NCBI RefSeq assembly: GCF_022899245.1
Contig: NZ_JALJAZ010000001.1
Location: 2,205,001 to 2,269,000, forward strand
Direction of reading: 5' to 3'
DNA: 64,000 nt
DNA from: Falsirhodobacter halotolerans
Lineage (GTDB): Bacteria; Pseudomonadota; Alphaproteobacteria; Rhodobacterales; Rhodobacteraceae
The notes beneath the pieces were generated by a model. The model worked only from the letters and a program-made list of their open reading frames with translations, made no database searches and was not told the DNA's origin. Within the stretch, counting starts at the first letter, position 1, and each line of letters opens with the position of its first letter. Positions 56,880-64,000 of this stretch are shown here, piece by piece. A program made the translations under genes and the position numbers.

Positions 56880-57774
56880 TCGCGCGGCCAAGGCCGGTTT
56901 CGGGAATGGGGGCCACGGCGATGGTCCCTCCCGCGCCCGCGTGATCGTCGGCGGCGCGCAGCATGTGGAAAAGGTTGGCCGCCGCCTCCACCAGATCGGC
57001 GGAGGGGGAGAGGTTCAGCCCCTCCGGCCCCGCGCCGAACCCGATCCCGACCTCATCCCCCGCCGCGCGCGTGTTCAGCCGGACCCGCCCGCGCGGCGCG
57101 TAATGGGAGACAAGCTGGCCAGGGGCCGAGGGCTGCGCCGCATCCCCGCCCGTGGGCAGGGGCCCGAGGATCGCCTCCAACTCCTCGACCGGCACACCGC
57201 CGGGGCGCAAAAGGCGCGGCGCCCCCACCAGCCCCAGAATGGTCGATTCCACCCCAACCGCGCAGGGGCCGCCATCGACCACCGCCTCGATCCGGCCCGA
57301 CAGGCCGTCCAGCACATGATCCGCCCGCGTCGGGCTGATCCGGCCCGACGGGTTGGCCGACGGCCCCGCCAGCGGCCCGCCAAAGGCCCGCAGCAGCGCC
57401 CGCGTGACGGGATGGGCAGGCACCCGCACCGCCACGCTGTCCAGACCCGCCGTGACCAGCGGCGACAGCCCCGACCCCGGACGCACGGGCAGCACAAGGG
57501 TCATCGGGCCGGGCCACAGATGGCCCAGACGCTCCCACCCCGCGGGCAGCACGGCAAAGCGGGCCACGGCCTCGGCATCGGGCAGATGCACGATCAGCGG
57601 GTTGAAGCTGGGGCGGCCCTTGGCCTCGTATATCCGCGCGACGGCACGGTCGTTGCGGGCATCGCCGCCAAGGCCGTACACCGTTTCGGAGGGAAAGGCG
57701 ACCAGACCGCCATCCCGCAACAGGCGGGCGGCTTCATCCAGACCGTCGGCGTCGGGGGCGAGAAGGCGGGTCAT
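56842..57774 (-). CDS. tsaC: L-threonylcarbamoyladenylate synthase, two-domain Sua5 type
   Basis: Makes threonylcarbamoyl-AMP for the t6A modification of ANN-decoding tRNAs. The 310-residue protein has the YrdC domain (1-190: FPSETVYGLGGDARND, KGRPSFNPL, PSANPSGRISPTRADHV) and a C-terminal Sua5 domain absent from the short E. coli TsaC, joined by the SHYAPRG linker. The start MTRLLAPDA is the conserved N-terminus. Confidence 0.93.
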   Translation of the reverse strand: MTRLLAPDADGLDEAARLLRDGGLVAFPSETVYGLGGDARNDRAVARIYEAKGRPSFNPLIVHLPDAEAVARFAVLPAGWERLGHLWPGPMTLVLPVRPGSGLSPLVTAGLDSVAVRVPAHPVTRALLRAFGGPLAGPSANPSGRISPTRADHVLDGLSGRIEAVVDGGPCAVGVESTILGLVGAPRLLRPGGVPVEELEAILGPLPTGGDAAQPSAPGQLVSHYAPRGRVRLNTRAAGDEVGIGFGAGPEGLNLSPSADLVEAAANLFHMLRAADDHAGAGGTIAVAPIPETGLGRAINDRLRRAAAPR

Positions 57775-57839
57775 CGGACGCTCGGGTGACTTTGGAAACA
57801 CATTCGCCTCGCTACCCCCCCCGGGCGGGACGCGCAAGC

Positions 57840-57868
57840 GTGACAGGCTGCGCACAATCGGCTATGGC
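57840..57868 (+). promoter_or_regulatory. Candidate promoter of the papain-like lipoprotein gene
   Basis: GTGACA (57840-57845), exactly 17 bases, then TATGGC (57863-57868), 33 bases before the ATG at 57902. The match is moderate. Confidence 0.4.
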
Positions 57869-57901
57869 ACAAACCGACCCATTCACGGAAAGCCGATCCC
57901 C

Positions 57902-58522
57902 ATGCGCAATATCCTGCTGTGCCTTGCGGCGCTGTTCACCCTTGCCGCCTGCGCCGAACCCCGCTGGGCCCCGACCGAGATGGTCCAGCGCGCCACCTAT
58001 GTCAGCAACGAACCGCCCTCGCTGACGCTGTTCACCGTGATCCGCACGTCGAACGGCAATGGCGGGCATTCGGGCCTGCTGATCAACGGCAGCCAGCGCG
58101 TGCTGTTCGATCCGGCGGGCACCTTCTCGCATCCCCAGCTGCCCGAGCGCAACGACGTCATCTTCGGCATGAACGACAAGATGGTCGATTTCTATATCGA
58201 TTATCACGCGCGTCCCGAATGGAACGTGGTGGAACAGGTCATCCCCGTCACGCGCGAGGTGGCCGATCTGGTCATGCGCCGCGCGCAGGATCGCGGCGCG
58301 GTGGGCAAGGCGCAATGCGCGCGGTCCATCACCGGGATTCTGGCCGGCGTGCCGGGATTTGAAAGCATCGGGCGCACCTGGTATCCCGACACGCTGATGG
58401 AACGGGTCCGGGCCCTGCCGGATGTGCGCGAACGTCTGATCACCGACGCCACGGCGCGCAAGGATTACGGCGTCGAACTGGTGCCGCCCGGCGATCCGCG
58501 CGCGCAAGTCGCCGCCTACTGA
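57902..58522 (+). CDS. Lipoprotein with possible permuted NlpC/P60 (YiiX-like) fold
   Basis: A 206-residue protein with a lipobox LAAC (cysteine 17). The mature part has a histidine in NGNGGHSGLLING (H56) before a cysteine in GKAQCARSITGIL (C139), the order expected of circularly permuted papain-fold proteins such as YiiX/YaeF, where the cysteine starts a helix and histidine lies in the sheet. It may therefore be a periplasmic hydrolase or acyltransferase. This assignment rests on motif layout only. Confidence 0.7.
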   Translation: MRNILLCLAALFTLAACAEPRWAPTEMVQRATYVSNEPPSLTLFTVIRTSNGNGGHSGLLINGSQRVLFDPAGTFSHPQLPERNDVIFGMNDKMVDFYIDYHARPEWNVVEQVIPVTREVADLVMRRAQDRGAVGKAQCARSITGILAGVPGFESIGRTWYPDTLMERVRALPDVRERLITDATARKDYGVELVPPGDPRAQVAAY

Positions 58523-58836
58523 AGCGCCCAAAGCAGCGTGTAGAGGGTGATCCCGCCACCAAGGATTCCCCACAGCACGCTGCGCGTCCAAAGCCCCACG
58601 ACGGCGGTGGCCACCGCCGCCGCCAGCCGCGCGGGGTCCGTCTCGCCCCCCGTCGCCTGGGGCCAGATCACCATCGGCGCGATCAACCCCGGCAGGACCG
58701 CCACGGGGGTATAGCGCAAAAGGCGCAGCGCCCATTCGGGAAAGGCGTCCGCCCGCAGCGCCAGAAACGAAAAGCGGAACAGGAACGTCCCGACGCCCAG
58801 CCCCAGGATCACGGTCCACAAGGTAAGATCGCTCAT
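58516..58836 (-). CDS. azlD: AzlD-family small subunit of branched-chain amino acid exporter
   Basis: A 106-residue protein with three to four hydrophobic helices, matching AzlD (LGVGTFLFRFSFLALRADAFPEWALRLLRYTPVAVLPGLIAP). It works with AzlC to export branched-chain amino acids. It overlaps the azlC stop as ATGA, and its end overlaps the lipoprotein gene by seven bases. Confidence 0.9.
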   Translation of the reverse strand: MSDLTLWTVILGLGVGTFLFRFSFLALRADAFPEWALRLLRYTPVAVLPGLIAPMVIWPQATGGETDPARLAAAVATAVVGLWTRSVLWGILGGGITLYTLLWALQ

Positions 58837-59540
58837 GCCCGCACCCTCCGCCGGGACAGCCAGGCCTCCGTCGCGGCCCCCGTGATCATCGCGGCCCCCG
58901 CCGCCACCAGAACGCCCGTTCCGAAGGGCATGGCGACCAGGGCCAGCGACACCGCCACCGACACCGCGCAGGCCGCGATATGCGGCACGCTGCGCAGCAT
59001 CGGCGCCAGCGTCGCGATGAACGAGATCGGCACCGCGAAATCCAGCGCAAAGGAGTCCGGGATCGTCGCCCCCAGCATCGCGCCGATCAGCGTAAAGCCA
59101 TACCAGAAGCCGACGATGATGATCACCGTGCCGAAAAAGAAGCCGATCCGGTCGGCCACGCTGCGGGGGCGGCGTTCGGCATCGGCCATCACGAGGGCGA
59201 AGCTTTGATCCGTCAGGCCATAGGCGATCATCGCCCGCTGCCGCAACGTGGCCCCCGCCAGAAGCGGGGCCATTCCGGCGGAATACATGATCAGCCGCAG
59301 GTTCACCGCCAGCGCCGTCACCAGGATGACCAGCGTGGGCGCGTTGTCGCGCAGCAGTTCCACCGCCACGATCTGCGATGCCCCGGCCACGACAAGGAAG
59401 GAGAACCCCATGATTTCCAGAAGGTTCAGCCCCGCCTCGGCCCCCACCACGCCGAAGACCAGCGCGAACGGCGTGACCACAAGGATGAAGGGCAGTGCGG
59501 CGCGCACCCCGTCCAGAACGGCCCGTGAAATGGATGTCAT
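58833..59540 (-). CDS. azlC: AzlC-family permease, branched-chain amino acid exporter
   Basis: A 235-residue inner membrane protein of the AzlC family, with ALPFILVVTPFALVFGVVGAEAG near the N-terminus and FLVVAGASQIVAVELL and YSAGMAPLL downstream. The ATG at 59540 is chosen because GGCGGGG precedes it and the upstream in-frame ATG lies close to the divergent GNAT gene. It forms a coupled exporter pair with azlD. Confidence 0.92.
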   Translation of the reverse strand: MTSISRAVLDGVRAALPFILVVTPFALVFGVVGAEAGLNLLEIMGFSFLVVAGASQIVAVELLRDNAPTLVILVTALAVNLRLIMYSAGMAPLLAGATLRQRAMIAYGLTDQSFALVMADAERRPRSVADRIGFFFGTVIIIVGFWYGFTLIGAMLGATIPDSFALDFAVPISFIATLAPMLRSVPHIAACAVSVAVSLALVAMPFGTGVLVAAGAAMITGAATEAWLSRRRVRA

Positions 59541-59601
59541 GACTTTACCCCGCCTCGGCTCTGGCATAGGCGCAGATCAGGTGCATTGCAACGAGGGCCG
59601 G

Positions 59602-60192
59602 ATGGTCACGCTTGAATTCGGCCTGCCCGACGCCCTGCGGGATGCGGCCGCGCGGATGTACTGGGCGGCGTTCGGTCCCAAGCTGGGCCGCGTTCTGGGG
59701 CCAGAGGGCAAGGCCCATCACCTTCTGTCCCGCGCGATGCGGGCCGATCACGCACTGATTGCGGTGGAGGGGGGGCGGCTTGTGGGGCTTTGCGGGTTCA
59801 AGACCGCGCAAGGGGCCTTCGTGGGCGCGACGCCCGACCTGATGCGCGACAGTTATGGCCGCGTGGGGGCGGGGTGGCGGCAGGCGGCGCTGGGCCTGCT
59901 GATCCAGGACACAGACAATGTGCGCTTTCTGATCGACGGGCTGTGCGTGGCCGAAGGGCAGCGCGGGCGCGGGATCGGCACCGCCCTTCTGGACGCCCTC
60001 GGCACGGAGGCGGCGCGGCGCGGATACCCCGCGCTGCGGCTGGATGTGGTGGACACCAATCTGGGCGCGCAGCGGCTTTATCGCCGCCTGGGATTTGCGG
60101 CTGTGGGGCGGCACCCCGCCGGGCTGGCCGGGGCGCTGTTCGGGTTTCAGACCACGATCACGATGGTGCGTCCGTTGGCGCATCCGCGCTGA
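59602..60192 (+). CDS. GNAT-family N-acetyltransferase
   Basis: A 196-residue acetyltransferase with a clear acetyl-CoA motif A, IDGLCVAEGQRGRGIGTALLDAL (about residues 113-135), and motif B LDVVDTNLGAQRLYRRLGF. The substrate is unknown. It is divergent from azlCD with 61 bases between. The last 35 bases overlap the convergent membrane protein gene. Confidence 0.9.
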   Translation: MVTLEFGLPDALRDAAARMYWAAFGPKLGRVLGPEGKAHHLLSRAMRADHALIAVEGGRLVGLCGFKTAQGAFVGATPDLMRDSYGRVGAGWRQAALGLLIQDTDNVRFLIDGLCVAEGQRGRGIGTALLDALGTEAARRGYPALRLDVVDTNLGAQRLYRRLGFAAVGRHPAGLAGALFGFQTTITMVRPLAHPR

Positions 60193-61054
60193 ACGCCCCG
60201 GCCGCCTGCGCCAAGAGCAGAAAGGCGCGCGCGCTGCGGGTCTGGGCCAGCGCCTCCAGCTCTCCATCCGTGGCGAATTGGCCGAAGGCGGGCAGGCTGC
60301 GGTCGAATCCGCGCATGAAATGGTGGGCGGCGTCGCGGAAGATCTGATCCTCACGCATACGGGCGGCGGCGGCGGACAGCGCCGCGCGGTCGCGGATCGT
60401 GCCCACGCCCGCCATGCTGCGCCCGCGTTCCCCATGCGCGAACCGCCGCCACAGATCGGCGCGCGGCGCGTCCGAGGCGACCTCGTCCAGATAGATCCGA
60501 TCCTCGGCCAGCAGCGTCAGCACATCCTGCGCCGCGCGCAGCAGACGGGCGGCGTCGGGGTCGGCCAGAACGCGGCGCAGGGCGTCGATGCCCGCCGCGT
60601 CCTCTTCCGATTCGGGGAAGTTCAGGGCGCGCAGGTAATCGTCCATGGTCAAATCGGGGGCCGGTTCGGGCGCGGGGGGCTCGTCGAACATTTCGGACTG
60701 GTCGGGTTCGGGCGGGCGGGCGGCGGGACGGGCCGTTGCCGGGCGCGGCGCGGTCGTGTGCGCCACGGGCGGGGCGGTCCGCGCGCCGTCAAGCGCCAGG
60801 CGCAGCTCCTCCGCCTCGGCCCGCAGATCGGCCATCGCCCGCAGGGTCGTGACCAGACCCGCGATCAAGGCCAGCGGCACGACCAGAAGCAGCAGCACCA
60901 TCAGAATGCCCGGCCCCTGCCCTTCGGGCCGCGTCAGCCACCAGCCGATCACGGCGCCGCACCACAGCACGCCGCCAAGGATGCCGCCCACTTCCGGCAA
61001 CGGCCCTTCGGACCCCGGGCGCGGCCCGGGGCGGCTTGGATCGGAACGCAACAT
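60158..61054 (-). CDS. Uncharacterised membrane-anchored protein
   Basis: A 298-residue protein with two N-terminal membrane helices (about 22-40 and 48-70), a short coiled segment (71-90), a proline/alanine-rich linker (92-145) and a helical cytoplasmic domain (150-298) with several RDRAALSAAAARMRED-like stretches. I recognise no known family. It lies seven bases downstream of greA and is probably co-transcribed with it. The ATG at 61054 avoids overlap with greA. Confidence 0.78.
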   Translation of the reverse strand: MLRSDPSRPGPRPGSEGPLPEVGGILGGVLWCGAVIGWWLTRPEGQGPGILMVLLLLVVPLALIAGLVTTLRAMADLRAEAEELRLALDGARTAPPVAHTTAPRPATARPAARPPEPDQSEMFDEPPAPEPAPDLTMDDYLRALNFPESEEDAAGIDALRRVLADPDAARLLRAAQDVLTLLAEDRIYLDEVASDAPRADLWRRFAHGERGRSMAGVGTIRDRAALSAAAARMREDQIFRDAAHHFMRGFDRSLPAFGQFATDGELEALAQTRSARAFLLLAQAAGAFSADAPTDAPS

Positions 61055-61061
61055 GCTCGCC

Positions 61062-61532
61062 TCAGACGTAGCGGATGGACAGGATCTCATAGCTGCGATC
61101 GCCGCCGGGGGTCTTCACCTCCACCGAATCGCCCTCGTCCTTGCCGATCAACGCGCGCGCCAGGGGCGAGCGCATGTTCAGAAGACCGCGCTCGATATCG
61201 GCCTCGGCCTCGCCCACGATCTGATAGGTCTTCTCTTCGTCCGTATCCTCGTCCACCAGGGTGACGGTGGCCCCGAACTTGACCGCGCCCGACAGTTTCG
61301 TCGGGTCGATCACCTCGGACAGGCCCAGCATCCCCTCCAGTTCCTTGATACGGCCTTCGATGAAGCTCTGCTTTTCGCGGGCCGAGTGGTATTCGGCATT
61401 CTCGGACAGATCGCCCAGCTCCCGCGCCTCGGCGATCGCGCGGATCACCGAAGGGCGTTCGACGGATTTCAACGTCTTCAATTCCTGGTCGAGCGCGTTG
61501 AACCCCGCGCGGGTCATCGGGATTTTGTCCAT
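61062..61532 (-). CDS. greA: Transcription elongation factor GreA
   Basis: Rescues backtracked RNA polymerase by stimulating transcript cleavage. The 156-residue protein has the N-terminal coiled coil (about 1-75: MTRAGFNALDQELKTLKSVERP and ARELGDLSENAEYHSAREKQ), whose acidic tip holds the DLSENAEY catalytic region, and a C-terminal FKBP-like domain. GAAGG stands only three bases before the ATG. A hairpin lies in its leader. Confidence 0.97.
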   Translation of the reverse strand: MDKIPMTRAGFNALDQELKTLKSVERPSVIRAIAEARELGDLSENAEYHSAREKQSFIEGRIKELEGMLGLSEVIDPTKLSGAVKFGATVTLVDEDTDEEKTYQIVGEAEADIERGLLNMRSPLARALIGKDEGDSVEVKTPGGDRSYEILSIRYV

Positions 61533-61556
61533 GGGCCTTCACCGTAAAAGCAAAGC

Positions 61557-61578
61557 CACGGTCCCGTTAAGGGCCGTG
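61557..61578 (-). promoter_or_regulatory. Attenuator-like hairpin in the greA leader
   Basis: On the minus strand CACGGCCC pairs with GGGACCGTG (one bulged base; arms at 61578-61571 and 61565-61557) with a five-base loop, followed by GCTTTGCTTTT at 61556-61546, ending about 14 bases before the ATG. It resembles a weak intrinsic terminator inside the greA 5' region. In E. coli the greA leader yields the small RNA GraL through such a site; the parallel is inference. Confidence 0.45.
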
Positions 61579-61743
61579 ACTTCGACGTCTTGTTCCCCCA
61601 AGACTGTGCAGAGCGGCGCGCGAATTGCAAGCGCCCTGATCGGCGGTCGGCGGAAACGAACGGCCACCGGGCGCGTTGACCATCCGTCACACCCGCGTCA
61701 CAACTGGGCCAGCACGGCATTCCCCCCGCCAAAAGGACCGACG

Positions 61744-63396
61744 ATGACCGATACCCCCACCCGCGAATCGATGGAATACGACGTTGTGATCGTGGGGGCG
61801 GGACCCGCGGGCTTGTCTGCGGCGATCCGGCTGAAGCAGGTGAACCCCGACCTGTCGGTCGTGGTGTTGGAAAAAGGATCGGAGGTGGGGGCGCACATCC
61901 TGTCGGGCGCGGTGCTGGACCCGGTGGGTCTGGACCGGCTGATCCCCGATTGGCGCGACCGCGGCGCGCCCGTGACGGTGGGCGTGGCCGAGGACAATTT
62001 CCATTACCTGACCGAGACCGGCCACAAGCGCCTTCCCAACGCGCCGATGCCGTCGCTGATGTCGAACCACGGCAATTACATCGTCAGCATGGGCAATGTC
62101 TGCCGCTGGCTGGCCGAACAGGCCGAGGCGCTGGAGGTGGAGATATTTCCCGGCATGGCCTGTTCCGCGCTGGTCCATGACGATCATGGCGGGGTCAAGG
62201 GCATCGTGGCGGGCGAATTCGGGCTGGAGGCGGACGGCACGCCCGGCCCGAACTATGAACCGGGGATGGAGCTGCACGGCAAATACGTCCTGCTGGCCGA
62301 AGGCGCGCGGGGCAGCCTGTCGAAACAGGTCATCGCCAACTACGATCTGGCCCACGGGCACGATCCGCAGAAATACGGCCTTGGCATGAAGGAGATCTGG
62401 GAGGTCGATCCCGCGAAACACCGCGAGGGGACCGTGACCCACACGATGGGCTGGCCGCTGAACGACAATGCCGGGGGCGGGTCGTTCATCTATCATGCCG
62501 AAAACAATCAGGTGCTGATCGGCTTTGTCGTCCATCTCGATTACGCCAACCCCTATCTGAACCCGTATCAGGAGTTTCAGCGGTTCAAGCATCACCCGAT
62601 GGTGGCCGACCTGCTGGCGGGCGGCAAACGCGTGTCCTATGGCGCACGGGCGATCACCGAAGGCGGCTGGCAATCCATGCCCAAGCTGGTCGCGCCGGGG
62701 GTGGCGCTTTTGGGGTGTTCGGCGGGGATGGTCAACCTGCCGCGCATCAAGGGCAACCACAACGCCATGCTGTCGGGGATCGCCGCGGCGGATGCGGCGG
62801 CCGAGGCCATCGCCGCAGGCCGCGCGGGCGATGAGCTGACCGCCTATGAAACGGCGGTGCGCGAGGGCGAGATCGGGACCGATCTGAAGCGCGTGCGCAA
62901 CGTCAAACCGCTGTGGTCGCGCTTCGGGCTCTGGGCCTCGCTGACGCTGGGCGGGTTCGACATGTGGACCAACCAGCTGTTCGGCCTGTCGGTCTTTGGC
63001 ACGCGGCATCATGCGAAAACCGATGCGGCGGCGACGGGCAAGGCGGCGGGCCATCAGCCCATCGCTTATCCCAAGCCCGATGGCGTTCTGTCCTTCGACC
63101 GGCTGACCAATGTCGCCTACAGCTTCACCAACCACGAGGAATCCCAGCCCGCGCATCTGAAGCTGAAGGATCCGTCGGTGCCCATCGCGCTGAACCTGCC
63201 CGTCTATGCCGAACCGGCGCAGCGGTATTGCCCGGCCGGCGTGTATGAGGTGGTGGAGGATGCGGACGGCCCGCGTTTCGTCATCAATTTCCAGAACTGC
63301 GTCCACTGTAAGACCTGCGACATCAAGGATCCGACCCAGAACATCGTCTGGACCACCCCGCAGGGCGGCGACGGGCCGAATTATCCGAACATGTGA
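61744..63396 (+). CDS. Electron transfer flavoprotein-ubiquinone oxidoreductase
   Basis: Passes electrons from ETF, fed by fatty- and amino-acid dehydrogenases, to ubiquinone. The 550-residue membrane-associated flavoprotein has the FAD motif GAGPAGLSAAIRL (18-30), the ubiquinone region and four C-terminal cysteines for the 4Fe-4S cluster (C496, C519, C522, C525 in QNCVHCKTCD). etfAB are not in the window. The 211-base gap to divergent greA is the longest in the window; apart from the greA hairpin I saw nothing further in it. Confidence 0.95.
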   Translation: MTDTPTRESMEYDVVIVGAGPAGLSAAIRLKQVNPDLSVVVLEKGSEVGAHILSGAVLDPVGLDRLIPDWRDRGAPVTVGVAEDNFHYLTETGHKRLPNAPMPSLMSNHGNYIVSMGNVCRWLAEQAEALEVEIFPGMACSALVHDDHGGVKGIVAGEFGLEADGTPGPNYEPGMELHGKYVLLAEGARGSLSKQVIANYDLAHGHDPQKYGLGMKEIWEVDPAKHREGTVTHTMGWPLNDNAGGGSFIYHAENNQVLIGFVVHLDYANPYLNPYQEFQRFKHHPMVADLLAGGKRVSYGARAITEGGWQSMPKLVAPGVALLGCSAGMVNLPRIKGNHNAMLSGIAAADAAAEAIAAGRAGDELTAYETAVREGEIGTDLKRVRNVKPLWSRFGLWASLTLGGFDMWTNQLFGLSVFGTRHHAKTDAAATGKAAGHQPIAYPKPDGVLSFDRLTNVAYSFTNHEESQPAHLKLKDPSVPIALNLPVYAEPAQRYCPAGVYEVVEDADGPRFVINFQNCVHCKTCDIKDPTQNIVWTTPQGGDGPNYPNM

Positions 63397-63495
63397 AGGC
63401 GGATCACGCTTGCGGCATCGCGCCGGAATGGGGGTTATGGGTTTGCGGTCCCCCCGAAAGCCCCATATCGTCAACCGGTGACAGCCGGAGGCCCC

Positions 63496-64000
63496 ATGCC
63501 CGACCAGACGATCCTTCGCTCGGCCCTTCTGGCCGCCGCGCTTTTCCTGCCGCAGGCGGCCCCGGCACAGGACGCGGGCGCCTATCTGGCCGCCGTCATC
63601 GCGGCCAATGACAGCGACCACCGCGCGGCGACCCGCTGGTTCGACCGTGCGCTGGAAAGCGATGCGAACAATCCCGCCTTGCTGGAAAGCGCCATCGTCG
63701 CCCATATCGCGGCGGGCGATTTCGAACGGGCGGGGGCCTTGGCCCAGACCATGGGATCGCTGGGGCTGGAGGGGCAGGCGCTGTATATCGCGCTGGTGGA
63801 CCGCGCCACGCGGGAGGAGGATTGGGACACCGTCCTGTCGGCCCAAGGCGATGGCGAGGCGATCAGCCTCATCCTGCAACAATTGGTCCGCGCCTGGGCC
63901 ACGCTGGGCGGCGGCAACGCGCAGGGCGCGCTGGCGGGGTTCGACGCGGTGGCCACGACCGACGGGCTTCAGGCGTTCGGCCTTTACCACAAGGCGCTGG
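63496..64000 (+). CDS. Exported TPR-repeat protein, 3' end outside window
   Basis: The first 168 codons of a larger protein. A signal peptide (residues 1-25, cut after APA-QDA) is followed by helical repeats with tetratricopeptide character: DHRAATRWFDRALESDANNP (about 42-61), LESAIVAHIAAGDFERAGALAQ, and QGALAGFDAVATTDGLQAFGLYHKAL. Similar alphaproteobacterial proteins are periplasmic TPR proteins of unknown function. It lies 99 bases after the ETF dehydrogenase on the same strand. Confidence 0.85.
   Translation, partial: MPDQTILRSALLAAALFLPQAAPAQDAGAYLAAVIAANDSDHRAATRWFDRALESDANNPALLESAIVAHIAAGDFERAGALAQTMGSLGLEGQALYIALVDRATREEDWDTVLSAQGDGEAISLILQQLVRAWATLGGGNAQGALAGFDAVATTDGLQAFGLYHKAL

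Noticed and set aside
61687-63990. A 767-codon open frame antisense to the ETF dehydrogenase and TPR gene
   Set aside because: Shadow frame without any recognisable domain.

Overview
The window is about 64 kb of high-GC, gene-dense chromosome from an alphaproteobacterium, most likely Rhodobacterales (Rhodobacteraceae/Paracoccaceae). The basis is established knowledge of gene types and neighbourhoods: a divergent hemC/hemE pair, a DUF3572 protein, a PleD-like GGDEF regulator, the alphaproteobacterial MetRS type, a SPOR-tailed D,D-carboxypeptidase and a DUF4130-UdgX plus radical SAM pair. I saw no rRNA, tRNA, insertion sequence, prophage, CRISPR array or plasmid gene. The longest stretch without a gene is about 210 bases, so this is mostly core chromosome rather than an island.

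Layout. 1-6 kb: haem synthesis (hemC cut by the window edge, hemE), purU, and a coupled glpD-glpK pair. 6-15.7 kb: a small zincin, an exported metallo-beta-lactamase-fold protein, a YcjX/YcjF pair, truA, an MHS-type transporter next to acs, a HAD phosphatase and a DUF3572 protein. 15.8-19 kb: a PleD-like diguanylate cyclase facing an ECF sigma / membrane anti-sigma / periplasmic sensor triad with an EF-hand gene. 19-26 kb: lipocalin lipoprotein, aldo-keto reductase, metG, an orphan ModE-type DNA-binding protein, a zinc-ribbon metallopeptidase and a large MscS channel. 26-28.8 kb: a two-gene DNA-repair-type operon, radical SAM then DUF4130-UdgX. 28.8-35.2 kb: a PRC-barrel envelope protein and treY, a divergent glgC and glgX. 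35-49 kb: exporters (EamA, LysE/ArgO), yebC, an SLC13 permease, a YmdB-like phosphodiesterase, an Lhr-type helicase, hemF, a lipoprotein, rsmC-clpS, a HAD protein and the SPOR carboxypeptidase. 49-55 kb: yejABEF coupled to a glycosyltransferase, preceded by a cytochrome c gene. 55-64 kb: pheA and an acetyltransferase, a TsaC/Sua5 protein, a papain-like lipoprotein, azlCD, a GNAT, greA, ETF-ubiquinone oxidoreductase and the start of a TPR protein.

The most interesting locus is the radical SAM / DUF4130-UdgX operon. A perfect GTTC-N7-GTTC site, the alphaproteobacterial LexA operator, covers its -10 element and ends two bases before the first start codon. The radical SAM protein has a helix-hairpin-helix segment and ends in QLSLF, which matches the bacterial sliding-clamp-binding pentapeptide. 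The partner carries the UdgX KRRIH loop that captures abasic sites covalently. Together this points to an SOS-induced, clamp-tethered uracil or modified-base repair system whose chemistry is not established.

A structural theme is the tight packing of convergent genes: of 14 convergent pairs, nine overlap at their 3' ends and three more are separated by 0-6 bases.
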